Source: an uncultured Prevotellaceae bacterium (GTDB lineage: Bacteria > Bacteroidota > Bacteroidia > Bacteroidales > Bacteroidaceae). Taken from it: 64,000 bases of DNA. The position numbers and the translations under genes were made by a program. The DNA lies in assembly GCA_900313615.1 (NCBI GenBank), contig OMRP01000003.1, positions 124,001 to 188,000 on the forward strand, in the 5' to 3' direction. Below are positions 9,243 through 18,430 of this stretch, piece after piece (position 1 is the stretch's first letter; every line of letters starts with the position of its first letter). The notes beneath the pieces are model-generated. The model searched no databases and was not told the DNA's origin. It was given only the letters and a program-made list of their open reading frames with translations.

Positions 9243-9916
9243 GGCACTGTGTAGTAGTATTCATCCTCTCCTTGTGCTTTTCTACCATGGCTAAGGCTCA
9301 GTCGAATCAAGAGTTGCGTGACTCCTTGTCGGTGCTTATGCAACAGATTGAGCGCTATCCTCGTGACATGGATTTGAGGTTTCGCAAGGCTGCCGTCAAC
9401 CTGCTGCTTGAACAGTGGAACTATGCAGTGGATGAATACACTTACATCTTGAAGAAAGGAGACAACGCGACGGCATTCTTCTACCGTGCCTATGCTTATA
9501 CCCAATTAGGTAAATATGGATTTGCTCGGGCTGACTACGACGCGTTGCTGCACCTTCAGCCTACCCATTTTGAGGGGTTGTTGGGGTTGGCATTGCTCAA
9601 CGACAAAGACCATCATCCCACGGAAGCCATGGATATGATGAACCGCTTGGTGGAGATGCACCCCGACAATGCGGTGGCGTATGCCGCTCGGGCTGGCATG
9701 GAAAAAGATAGGGGACAGACTGAGTTGGCTGAATTCGATTTCTCCGAAGCCATACGACTTGACCCCGCCGAACCGCAATACCTGCTAAATAGGGCGCTTG
9801 TTCGTATTGCTCTCGGAAAAAAACGCTTGGCCAAAGAAGACCTTGACCAAGCGGTGGTATTAGGCGTGTCGCGTGCCGAATTGAACGAACTGTTCTCTCT
9901 AGTGAAAGAACGATAA
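9239..9916 (+). CDS. Periplasmic TPR-repeat protein
   Basis: 225 residues with an N-terminal signal peptide ([18 protein letters not shown]; probable cleavage after AKA). The remainder is built of tetratricopeptide-like helical pairs: residues about 40-180 contain successive segments such as [56 protein letters not shown] and [25 protein letters not shown] in partial form. TPR proteins are protein-interaction scaffolds; no partner can be named. The ATG overlaps the leuB stop by four bases, so it should be translationally coupled to the leucine operon although nothing links it to amino-acid synthesis. Confidence 0.8.
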   Translation: MRHCVVVFILSLCFSTMAKAQSNQELRDSLSVLMQQIERYPRDMDLRFRKAAVNLLLEQWNYAVDEYTYILKKGDNATAFFYRAYAYTQLGKYGFARADYDALLHLQPTHFEGLLGLALLNDKDHHPTEAMDMMNRLVEMHPDNAVAYAARAGMEKDRGQTELAEFDFSEAIRLDPAEPQYLLNRALVRIALGKKRLAKEDLDQAVVLGVSRAELNELFSLVKER

Positions 9917-9940
9917 TTCATCCTTATCTGAACGGCGAAT

Positions 9941-10729
9941 CTATTTCTTCTGGTTATTATGCATCTCCAGCCAATGGTCAATCAGTTTGCGGGCGATAGA
10001 CAACGGCTCGGGAAGGGTGGGGAGGTTGTCGTATCGGAACCAACCTCCGGAGGATAGCTCAGACTGCTGCAAGTGAACACTGCCACCGTCGTATTCAGCA
10101 TAGAATCCCACCATCAACCCACTGGGGTAAGGCCACGGCTGACTGCCATAATAGCGGATGTTTTTTACGCGTAGACCCACTTCTTCGGCGATTTCGCGTT
10201 CAACGGCCTCTTCCAAGGTCTCGCCTGTCTCCACAAAACCAGCCACCAAACCATAAAAATCGCCGCGGAAATTTCTTGCCCTGACCATCATCACCTCATC
10301 GCCACGATAAATAAGACAGATGACGGCTGTGGCTAACTGCGGCCATACTTCTTTGCCACATTCTTCACAACGTTTCGAGATATTTGTGTGCATGAGCATC
10401 CTGCCTCCACAAACACCGCAAAAGCGTGTGTTATGGTCCCAATACAGTATTTCATGGCACTTGCCTGCCATAAGGTAATGTTCTGTGGGCAGGTGATAGA
10501 AGGATTTTCGCAGACCGCACATCACCATGTTGTCACACTGCGTCACAGGACTGTCAATAGCATAGGCCTTCACGGATGTTCCATCCAGTGAAGGCATTTC
10601 ATGAATTGTCTGCCAAGGCATTATAGGCGTGGGGGGCTCTTCGGCTAGAGGCACAACTAAATGACCGTCGCTATCTTTCGCCAAGAGCAGGTCGGACTGG
10701 CAGAACGCAAACCAATATGTCTTTTTCAT
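9941..10729 (-). CDS. nudC: NADH pyrophosphatase / NAD-capped RNA hydrolase NudC
   Basis: 262 residues, close to E. coli NudC (257). A zinc ribbon is formed by Cys104, Cys107, Cys121 and Cys124. The Nudix box runs from Gly164 to Leu186 with RE at 178-179 and EExGL at 182-186. The subfamily signature SQPWPYP at 196-202 sets NADH pyrophosphatases apart from other Nudix proteins. The family hydrolyses NADH to NMNH and AMP and removes NAD caps from RNA. Its ATG overlaps the stop of the upstream nucleotidase gene by four bases, so the two are co-translated; both act on nucleotides. It converges on the TPR gene with only 24 bases between, and I see no terminator there. Confidence 0.93.
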   Translation of the reverse strand: MKKTYWFAFCQSDLLLAKDSDGHLVVPLAEEPPTPIMPWQTIHEMPSLDGTSVKAYAIDSPVTQCDNMVMCGLRKSFYHLPTEHYLMAGKCHEILYWDHNTRFCGVCGGRMLMHTNISKRCEECGKEVWPQLATAVICLIYRGDEVMMVRARNFRGDFYGLVAGFVETGETLEEAVEREIAEEVGLRVKNIRYYGSQPWPYPSGLMVGFYAEYDGGSVHLQQSELSSGGWFRYDNLPTLPEPLSIARKLIDHWLEMHNNQKK

Positions 10730-12483
10730 TTATTTCCGAATAGTAATGCTTTGTCACGTTTGATGGCTTCTTCGGTCCATTCCTTGGGCACGAAATGCCA
10801 ATTGCCATGTGCCGTAGGAGAAAGGTGACCGGAACGTTGGATGCGCTGCATCAGGTAATAACGTTGGTCTTTCTCGCTTTGCCATTCAATGCGGCTTGGC
10901 AACTCTTCATGAGGGATGCAGGCCCCTCGCGTCAATAGTTCTCCGCCACCGTTACCACGGTAACTGTTCATTGTCACTCGATACCATTTGGATTCATCAA
11001 AGGGTTGACCATTGCTCATCCTGAGGATGTGCACTTTCTGACCGTCTGGCTTGGTCACGTCCACCTCATAGTCGATACCTGCCGCACTGTCGAAATTAAA
11101 GGCAAGGTTTTTGAAGGCGTAGCGTTGACGGTCGTCATCGTTGTCGTTGCTCAACAACATGATATGGTCGTCAGGTGATTGCATGGTGTTTACCCAGAGG
11201 TCGTAACTCATCTCCAAATGGCGGCGGATTTCTTCACCTGTCATGCGTAGCACATATACTTTGTTTTCATATTTATAAAGGTTGAATAAATCGCTCACAT
11301 GGATAGGACCTGCCTCGATGCGTGTGTCGAACGAGAGTGGGGCATTGAAAGATATATCCGCTCCTGTTAGTTCCAACTGCATGTCGTGAATAAGGTCGGA
11401 GAAAGGAGAACTACCGAAATAACTGTCACGGGTATAAATGGGGCAGTCGAAATAGCCTATCTCTCTGTTCACGTAGGCATTCACACTGTCGATAGCGGGC
11501 TGGAAATGGTTGACGAATGTTTGGTCTATCTCCATTTGTTCCACGGAAACGAGTTTGCCGCGTATCGATTTTTGCTCAACACAACGTTGGGGCGTACCAT
11601 CATTGGTGATGTGCAGGTTCAGTGTGATATCAGCCACCAACAATGCATCGCATGACGGGTCCAAGCAGGCAACACTATTGCCTGATGGACCGCGTACAAT
11701 ATCATTGTGGCGGGTATGGTCATGTCCATATAAGATGATGTCGAACCCATCCACTTCGCGGGCAACACGTAACGAAGCGTCCTCTTCATAACTATCTGTG
11801 GTGATACCGCCTTCACGGCCAGAATGGAAAAGCCCAATAATCACATCGGGATGTTCCTCTTCCTTTATTCGTTCTACCCAATGATGCGCAGTTGATACCA
11901 TTTCGGCGAATGACATACCACTCCATAACTCTTCGTTTAACCAATTTGGAATTGCGGGTGTCAGCATGCCGAGAACGGCAATTCTTACACCTGCGCGCTC
12001 TATTATGGTGTATGGTTGGACATAAGGTTTGCCAGTTAATGTGTTAATGATGTTGGCTCCCAATACCGGACAATCCAATTCCTTAATCCATTTGTCGTAT
12101 ACGGCATGGCCCGTCTCCACATCGTGGTTGCCGAACACTTGGGCATCGTATCCCATGTAGTTGATGACTTCTGCTGCCAGATTGGGCATTTCAGGTTTCA
12201 CATAGTTGGTATAATAGCATGTGGGCTGCCCTTGTAAGATGTCGCCGTTTTCCAGCAGGATGAGTCTGTCGCCATATTTTTGTCGTAGTTGGTTGACATA
12301 GGTCATCACACGTGACAATGTTCCCTTTTTGGGTGTTCGGTTGATGAAATCGTATGGAAAGAAACATCCGTGGACGTCACTTGTCTCAACGATTCTAATT
12401 TCTATGTCTTTAGACTGAGCCATAGCGATATAAGGTGTTAATAAGGTGAAAAACAGAGCGAGCAATTGTTGTATTTTTCTCAT
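10726..12483 (-). CDS. Exported 5'-nucleotidase / 2',3'-cyclic-nucleotide phosphodiesterase family protein
   Basis: 585 residues with a signal peptide (LLALFFTLLTPYIAMAQ). The N-terminal calcineurin-like metallophosphatase domain shows its metal ligands in TSDVHGCF (near residue 35), ENGDILQG, FGNHDVETG and YGHDHTRHND. The C-terminal 5_nucleotid_C domain (about 330-540) supplies substrate specificity, with SPFSDLIHD and NSYRGNGGGELL. The pairing resembles periplasmic UshA/CpdB enzymes, which dephosphorylate extracellular nucleotides for salvage. It lies between tamB (4-base overlap upstream) and nudC (4-base overlap downstream). The exact substrate cannot be told from sequence. Confidence 0.88.
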   Translation of the reverse strand: MRKIQQLLALFFTLLTPYIAMAQSKDIEIRIVETSDVHGCFFPYDFINRTPKKGTLSRVMTYVNQLRQKYGDRLILLENGDILQGQPTCYYTNYVKPEMPNLAAEVINYMGYDAQVFGNHDVETGHAVYDKWIKELDCPVLGANIINTLTGKPYVQPYTIIERAGVRIAVLGMLTPAIPNWLNEELWSGMSFAEMVSTAHHWVERIKEEEHPDVIIGLFHSGREGGITTDSYEEDASLRVAREVDGFDIILYGHDHTRHNDIVRGPSGNSVACLDPSCDALLVADITLNLHITNDGTPQRCVEQKSIRGKLVSVEQMEIDQTFVNHFQPAIDSVNAYVNREIGYFDCPIYTRDSYFGSSPFSDLIHDMQLELTGADISFNAPLSFDTRIEAGPIHVSDLFNLYKYENKVYVLRMTGEEIRRHLEMSYDLWVNTMQSPDDHIMLLSNDNDDDRQRYAFKNLAFNFDSAAGIDYEVDVTKPDGQKVHILRMSNGQPFDESKWYRVTMNSYRGNGGGELLTRGACIPHEELPSRIEWQSEKDQRYYLMQRIQRSGHLSPTAHGNWHFVPKEWTEEAIKRDKALLFGNK

Positions 12484-15400
12484 TTGTCTTGTTTTTCTTT
12501 TGTATCTTTTTTCTTCTTCTTTTTCTTGATGCCAAAGAGATCGCGCCAGCTATTGAAATCTTTCTTCATAATAAGACCGACACCTTGGGTGTTCAGACTG
12601 TTTTTGGTGAAATAGCGGTCGTTGGTCTGATTATATACGCGTACGGAAAGGTTGCCGTTGGGGAAAAGGAGGTACCTAACATCAAAGTCTCCAATAAAAC
12701 TGGAGGTGGCGTTGCTGTTGTCACGATAGCCAAACTGTCCGTTGATGAGTAGACGGTTGTTCATGAGTCTACCGCTCAAGATACCTTCATATTCAGCATT
12801 GTTCCAACCTTCATCGCCCGTGGATATGTTAGCGCCAAAGTTCCAGTTGCTGTTGTTCAACACACTGCTGAGCACATTATTGATTTGTTGGCTGATGGTG
12901 CCGCTGAGCAGGCTCTGCATGGCCAGACTCGTTTGGCTTTGTGTGCTCTCTTCAACGGCATTGTTGCTGCTCGGTGAATAAAAACGACCAATGGTCAACA
13001 GGTATATGACTTGTTGGTTCAACTCTTCCTCGCTATTGACCAAACTGCGAACCATCTGTTGGGCATCAGCATTGACGGTGGGCATCTCCATGTCAAAATC
13101 GACGGTAGGCGCCTCCATCGTGCCGCCAATATTCATGATGCAGTTTACACGTATGTTGTTCGTGGCGAAGTTGCGCCCTATGTTCAGGTCGGAGAGTGAT
13201 ACACCATTGACGGTGTATAGCGCTTTTAGGTCAAGGGCTGACCGAAATGGATTGCCTCCGAATGATATGGTTCCTCCTTCCTGGAATTGAAAATCTTTCG
13301 ACAACACATTCTGGATGGTCATCTTATAGATGCCATGGTCAACCACGTAATTGCCGAAAATATTAAAGGCTCCTTTGTTGAAATAGGAGATTCGGAGTAC
13401 ACCGTTACCTAACAAGTCGATGAGGTCGCCACTCTCTTCATTCATCAGAACACGAAGGGTGGCGTTGGTGTTGGCGTTTACCAAGATGTTCATGTGGAGG
13501 TTAGAAGGCATATTGGGCTTCTTCTCCTCAATGGCCTCTTGTGGTATGACATCGCGGGCTACGAGCAGCGTGTCCATCTGGGGCGTGATGTCATTCCACT
13601 GAATGAAACTTTGGTTGCTGATGGCGTCGGGACTGCTGGCGTTGTAGATAAACAGGGTGTTGGCTTCGGGTGTTGCTTCCGCATCTATGTTCACCTCGCC
13701 GCTTCTTGACTTTATATGGCAGTTGCCAGTGGCGTATATCGTTCCGCAGAAATTGTTGTTGCCCAGTGTGGGGAAATCGTATACCAATGCATTGTCGGCA
13801 TGTATTTGAATGTCGGTGGTGAAGGGTCCTAGATGGTCATGGTTAATAATGCCACTGATGACAGCGGTATGGTTACGTTTGTCGTATACGGTGTCGCCAT
13901 CAAAGAATATCTGGCCTGATTTCAGTGTAATGGTGTCGTTCCTCAGTTGATAAGTCGTGTTTAGATTTTTCATGGTGATAGGACCATTGACGACAGCCTG
14001 ACCTTCCAGGTCGGGCTTTTTAAATGATCCGAACACCCGTATGTGTCCTACGCTTCGGGCCTGGACATTGGTCATAAATGGACAATAGTGCTCAATGAAT
14101 GAAAGGGGAGTGCCCTGTGTGTTGAAGTTGAGGTTTAGTTCTGAGGGTGAGAATCCGATATGTCCGTCAACAAAAGTGCGAGACTCTGGTCCATTGTCGA
14201 TGAGTGCACCAATCATCAGTTTGTTGGTGCTCTTCTTCCAGTTCAGTGAGGCCGACAAATTACCCATATGCCCATCGACAAACGAGAAATCATCCACCTT
14301 TAACACTCCGTCGGCACTGGGGTCGTTGTAGAGAGAATAGGCATATATTTTTCCTGTCGCCATGCCACCAAAACTGACATTCTTGACTCCCATCAGCGAC
14401 GATAAATATTCCATATCGACATGGTTGATGTCGACAGACAAAGTGTCGTTGCTGTCGGGACGTATCATTCCGTTGACGATGAGATATTGTCCGTGGTTGG
14501 TAAGAGCGAGGTTGTCTACAAGCAGGCCGTTCTTTGAATAGAGAATGTCAGCAGGTTGAATACGCCATTCCTCATCTCCCACAAACAGATGTGAGTTGTG
14601 TACAACGATATGGGCGGTTGGCACGCCGTCATCGGAACGGAAGAATTGAGTGCTCGTTGACAACAACCCACGCATGGCTTGTTTACCGCCACGGGTATCA
14701 GCATCTATGTCTGCATGTAGAGTGTTGTTGACGGCTCTAGCGTTGATACCTATATCTATGCTTCTACCATTGTCGTTTATTTTTTGCAAATTGGCGTTAC
14801 ATTTCAGGGTGTCGTCGACTGTAACCATATCGACAAGCGCATGCTCAAAATGGTTGTCGGAATAGGTAAAGTCTGGCACGTCCAACACCATGTCCAACGA
14901 ATGGGTTGACTCATCCAGCTCCATGTCAATCCTCATAGGTTGATGGAGCGTAATCGGAAGCTTCAGTATTTGTCGGTACCAATCGCTGTCATCGAATCGC
15001 GCAGAAAGTGAGAGATGGCGTCCTTGGTTTTGTGTGTTTTTTCCAATCAACCCTGGCAAAGTGGGTAGTTTGTCAGCTAGAATGCCAAAAACACTCTCGG
15101 GGAGGGTGGATAGGTTCAAGTTACCCTGAACATCGGCTTCGCAGAAATCGGTGGTGAGTGACAATTGGTTATTGCTTGCTGATGTGATGGCTAAGTGGTC
15201 GAGCCGCAATTGTCTCTCGGGAGAGGAGAGCACAAGGTTGTTGACAGTTAGGTCACCTTGGAGGGTACTGCCGGTAAGGGCATCAATGTTGGCTATTATG
15301 TCACAGTCAACCGACTGCCCGCGCCAATTTTCTGTCAGTCCCAAGGCATTGGGGTTGAAATGCTGAACTTGAGCGGTAAACTTACCCGACAGCGGCTGCT

Positions 15401-16910
15401 TGAAATGCAACATTCCGTCGAAACGCACGTCTCCTTCAGGTGAGGACATTGCGAAAGTGCCATCGTACATGCCATCTGTATAACGTCCATCGATGGCGAT
15501 GTCACGCAAATCATGACCTTTGTACATCAAATGGGGTACCGTGCCTTTCATCCGCATGGCTGTCTGGGACGTCAAAGGCCATGTCCCCTCCATAGAGAGA
15601 TGGGCTTCCAGAATACCGAAGTCGTTGCCAAGAAGCGGGTCTAAATGAAAAGCGTCGGTGTCCGCTTTGGCGGAGAAAGAGTTGCCTCTTTTGTGTAATT
15701 CAATTTGGCCGTTGCCAAGGTCACTCGTCATCTTGCAGGCTATGTTCAGCAATGAAGGCCCGCCTTCAGCCATTCCACTGAGCGACAGAGTGCCGGCTTG
15801 GTTCAGGATATCAAGCACTTTTTGGTCATCGATGAGAGATGACCATTTTTCCACTTCATGTGAAGGAAGCACAAACTGGTGGATATTGGCTGTCCATGAG
15901 GGTGCGGTCATTAGGTCGCCAACGGTGGCATCGGCATTCAGTGACAGGCGTCCATCCAATGAACGCAGTAACAGTCCTTGCAGGGTGTGCTTGCCGTTTA
16001 GACCCGATAACTTGGTCTGCAAAGACAATGCCGAGGGACAGTATGCCAACTGAGGTAGAAAACAGGAGAGATCGGATGGAGAGATCTTTTCCGCCTGAAT
16101 GGTAGCTTGGTAGGATAGGTCGTCGGCACGAACGCCAGACTGCCCGAAATGATAGTTGGTCTTGACATCGGAGAGTTGCAATGATGTGCCTGGCATCGTT
16201 AACGACAAATGGTTTAACACTGTGCTTTGCTTGTCTGACTTCAAATCAAATTCCAAAGATTTGACATTCAAGCCCGAAGCCTCCTTGAATGACAACTTTT
16301 TCACGTCCAGAAACACATCATCATTGGTGAGATGGTGAAGAATAAAGTGGCCGCTAATGTCGCTGACAGACAGGTGTGCCGTGCTGAACTTATGGGTAGG
16401 TGGTAGGTCCAAGCGATGAAACGAAAATGAACCATTTCGCACGATGAGTGATTTGACCGACAGATCCAATGGACTGCTTTCCTTGTCTTTTCCCTTAAGA
16501 GAATCGAGTAAGAAAGCGTAATTGGGTCTACTGTCGGCATCCTCTTGGTAAAATGCTCCCTTCAGACCGAACAACTGGGCTGAGTTGACAGAAACCTTGC
16601 CATCAAACAAAGACATAATATCGACATTGGCCGACATACGTGTAACGCTGAGCATGGGTTTGTGGCGCTGGTCGCGTATAAACACGTCATCGATGGTGAT
16701 ACGGCTACTGACAAGTCCAATGTCTACTTTGCCGACACTGACTTCTGTGCCTAATTTTTGGCTTAGCGCATCTGCTGCCTTTTCACCCAAATAACTCTGT
16801 ACTGCTGGTATTCTCAACAAAATAAATACCAACAGTATAAAGCCGATAATTGTCCAGATAACGGCGCTTATTATATGTTTGAACGTTCGGATATCTCTGA
16901 ATTTTGCCAC
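12480..16910 (-). CDS. tamB: TamB-like translocation/assembly module protein
   Basis: 1476 residues with a single N-terminal membrane anchor (about 13-33, AVIWTIIGFILLVFILL), followed by long repetitive beta-strand sequence of the AsmA/TamB bridge type and a C-terminal DUF490-type domain (about the last 350 residues, with NIFGNYVVDHGIYKMTI and a conserved GG near the end). Family members span the periplasm and carry lipid or outer-membrane proteins outward. The extreme C terminus is a lysine-rich tail of seven consecutive Lys plus KDTKEKQDK. The start codon is GTG: a stop codon lies in frame 12 bases upstream and no ATG is near. A TAnnTTTG-like sequence (16910-16917) touches this GTG. The partner-type gene tamL is 22 kb away. 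Confidence 0.88.
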   Translation of the reverse strand: MAKFRDIRTFKHIISAVIWTIIGFILLVFILLRIPAVQSYLGEKAADALSQKLGTEVSVGKVDIGLVSSRITIDDVFIRDQRHKPMLSVTRMSANVDIMSLFDGKVSVNSAQLFGLKGAFYQEDADSRPNYAFLLDSLKGKDKESSPLDLSVKSLIVRNGSFSFHRLDLPPTHKFSTAHLSVSDISGHFILHHLTNDDVFLDVKKLSFKEASGLNVKSLEFDLKSDKQSTVLNHLSLTMPGTSLQLSDVKTNYHFGQSGVRADDLSYQATIQAEKISPSDLSCFLPQLAYCPSALSLQTKLSGLNGKHTLQGLLLRSLDGRLSLNADATVGDLMTAPSWTANIHQFVLPSHEVEKWSSLIDDQKVLDILNQAGTLSLSGMAEGGPSLLNIACKMTSDLGNGQIELHKRGNSFSAKADTDAFHLDPLLGNDFGILEAHLSMEGTWPLTSQTAMRMKGTVPHLMYKGHDLRDIAIDGRYTDGMYDGTFAMSSPEGDVRFDGMLHFKQPLSGKFTAQVQHFNPNALGLTENWRGQSVDCDIIANIDALTGSTLQGDLTVNNLVLSSPERQLRLDHLAITSASNNQLSLTTDFCEADVQGNLNLSTLPESVFGILADKLPTLPGLIGKNTQNQGRHLSLSARFDDSDWYRQILKLPITLHQPMRIDMELDESTHSLDMVLDVPDFTYSDNHFEHALVDMVTVDDTLKCNANLQKINDNGRSIDIGINARAVNNTLHADIDADTRGGKQAMRGLLSTSTQFFRSDDGVPTAHIVVHNSHLFVGDEEWRIQPADILYSKNGLLVDNLALTNHGQYLIVNGMIRPDSNDTLSVDINHVDMEYLSSLMGVKNVSFGGMATGKIYAYSLYNDPSADGVLKVDDFSFVDGHMGNLSASLNWKKSTNKLMIGALIDNGPESRTFVDGHIGFSPSELNLNFNTQGTPLSFIEHYCPFMTNVQARSVGHIRVFGSFKKPDLEGQAVVNGPITMKNLNTTYQLRNDTITLKSGQIFFDGDTVYDKRNHTAVISGIINHDHLGPFTTDIQIHADNALVYDFPTLGNNNFCGTIYATGNCHIKSRSGEVNIDAEATPEANTLFIYNASSPDAISNQSFIQWNDITPQMDTLLVARDVIPQEAIEEKKPNMPSNLHMNILVNANTNATLRVLMNEESGDLIDLLGNGVLRISYFNKGAFNIFGNYVVDHGIYKMTIQNVLSKDFQFQEGGTISFGGNPFRSALDLKALYTVNGVSLSDLNIGRNFATNNIRVNCIMNIGGTMEAPTVDFDMEMPTVNADAQQMVRSLVNSEEELNQQVIYLLTIGRFYSPSSNNAVEESTQSQTSLAMQSLLSGTISQQINNVLSSVLNNSNWNFGANISTGDEGWNNAEYEGILSGRLMNNRLLINGQFGYRDNSNATSSFIGDFDVRYLLFPNGNLSVRVYNQTNDRYFTKNSLNTQGVGLIMKKDFNSWRDLFGIKKKKKKKDTKEKQDK

Positions 16911-16981
16911 AAAAATACATCAAAAACTCGTGTTATGCGAATTATTCACATTTTTTTCTTTCTAAATCAAGGCTTTTTTAT

Positions 16982-16989
16982 TATTTTTG
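16982..16989 (+). promoter_or_regulatory. Probable -7 element of the nqr operon promoter
   Basis: TATTTTTG fits the Bacteroidetes -7 consensus TAnnTTTG. The -33 region 20 bases upstream is T-rich (TTTC) but has no exact TTTG. Transcription would begin near 16996, giving an mRNA leader of about 80 bases before nqrA in which I see no clear structure. Confidence 0.5.
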
Positions 16990-17075
16990 CAGTCTATAAG
17001 AATAGTTACACTCGTCATTGCTTTTGAGGACAGTGTGCAAAGTAAGAGATTCAAACAAAACCTTTAATATTTTTT

Positions 17076-18428
17076 ATGGAAAATGTAATTAAGCTTAAAA
17101 AAGGCTTAGACATTAACTTGAAGGGTAAAGCGGCTTTGAAATGTGATCCGTTTAAGTATGGCAAAGAGTATGCTCTTATGCCGGATGCATTTGTTGGAAT
17201 GACGCCGAAAGTCGTTGTGCGCGAAGGTGATCATGTCAAAGCCGGCGAACCACTTTTTGTTAACAAAAAGTTTCCCGAAGTGGTTTTCTCCTCGCCTGTC
17301 AGTGGTACTGTCACAGCGGTACTTCGCGGTGAGCGCAGAAAACTGCTTTGTGTTAAAGTGGAAGCCGACAGTAAGCAAGAATTTGTCGACTTTGGTAAGG
17401 AGAAAGATCCCGCAAAGCTATCAGGAGATGAGGTGCAGCAGCATCTTATGAAGGCGGGTCTGTTCGGCTATTTGCGCCAATTGCCTTATGCCATTTCCGC
17501 TGAACCGTCGATAAAACCGAAGGCAATTTTCGTCAGTGCCTTCCGTGATATGCCTCTGGCTGCCGATTTCAGTTATGAAGTTGAAGGCAACGAGAAGTTT
17601 TTTGCGACAGGTTTGGCGGCTCTCTCACGAATGGCAGAGACACATGTGGGAGTGAAAAATGGCCAGAGTTTGAATTTTCCCGACGTGAAGGGTGTTGAGA
17701 CACATGTGTTCTCCGGACCATGTCCTGCTGGTAACGTCGGTGTGCAAGTAAATCACATATCACCAGTGAATAAAGGTGAGACAGTATGGACTGTCGACCC
17801 GATGGTGGTGGTATTTATCGGTCGACTATTCACCGACGGTAAGGTCGACTTGCGCAAGCGCATCGCCATTGCTGGTAGTGAGGTGAAAGACCCCAAGTAT
17901 GTCGAGGTGCTTGTAGGACAATCGATAAAATCGCTACTTGAGAATCAGGTAGAAGCAGAACGGCATCTGCGCGTCATTGATGGTAATCCCCTCACTGGCA
18001 AACCATGTGGTCTTGACCACTATGTGGGTGCTCTGACATCAGAAATAACCGTTATCCCCGAAGGTGACGACCGCGACGAATTTATCGGTTGGATTATGCC
18101 TCGGTTCAAAGATTTTTCAGCTAATCGCAGTTACTTCTCATGGCTCATGGGCAAGAAAAAAGAATATACGCTCGATGCACGTGTCAAAGGCGGAGAGAGA
18201 CATATTATCATGAGTGGGGAATACGACCGCGTGTTGCCCATGGATATATACGGAGAGTATCTCATCAAAGCCATCATAGCGGGTGACATCGACAAGATGG
18301 AGCAGTTGGGAATCTATGAAGTATCACCTGAGGATTTTGCTGTTGCCGAATTTGTCGACTCCTCCAAACTGGAGCTGCAACGCATCGTCCGTGAAGGTTT
18401 GGACATGTTGCGAAAGGAAAATGCTTAA
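17076..18428 (+). CDS. nqrA: Na+-translocating NADH:quinone reductase subunit A
   Basis: First gene of a complete nqrABCDEF operon encoding the sodium-pumping NADH:quinone oxidoreductase. NqrA is the peripheral cytoplasmic subunit associated with quinone interaction. 450 residues against about 447 in Vibrio. Family sequence is visible from the N terminus (IKLKKGLDINLKGKA) through the biotinyl-like segment PEVVFSSPVSGTV and the C-terminal YDRVLPMDIYGEYLIKAI region. No Shine-Dalgarno precedes the ATG. nqrB starts 2 bases after the stop. Confidence 0.95.
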   Translation: MENVIKLKKGLDINLKGKAALKCDPFKYGKEYALMPDAFVGMTPKVVVREGDHVKAGEPLFVNKKFPEVVFSSPVSGTVTAVLRGERRKLLCVKVEADSKQEFVDFGKEKDPAKLSGDEVQQHLMKAGLFGYLRQLPYAISAEPSIKPKAIFVSAFRDMPLAADFSYEVEGNEKFFATGLAALSRMAETHVGVKNGQSLNFPDVKGVETHVFSGPCPAGNVGVQVNHISPVNKGETVWTVDPMVVVFIGRLFTDGKVDLRKRIAIAGSEVKDPKYVEVLVGQSIKSLLENQVEAERHLRVIDGNPLTGKPCGLDHYVGALTSEITVIPEGDDRDEFIGWIMPRFKDFSANRSYFSWLMGKKKEYTLDARVKGGERHIIMSGEYDRVLPMDIYGEYLIKAIIAGDIDKMEQLGIYEVSPEDFAVAEFVDSSKLELQRIVREGLDMLRKENA

Positions 18429-18430
18429 AC

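Noticed and set aside
12489-12752. Frame starting MFFFCIFFLLLF opposite the tamB 3' end
   Set aside because: It is the complement of the lysine-rich TamB tail (A-rich codons), not a membrane protein gene.
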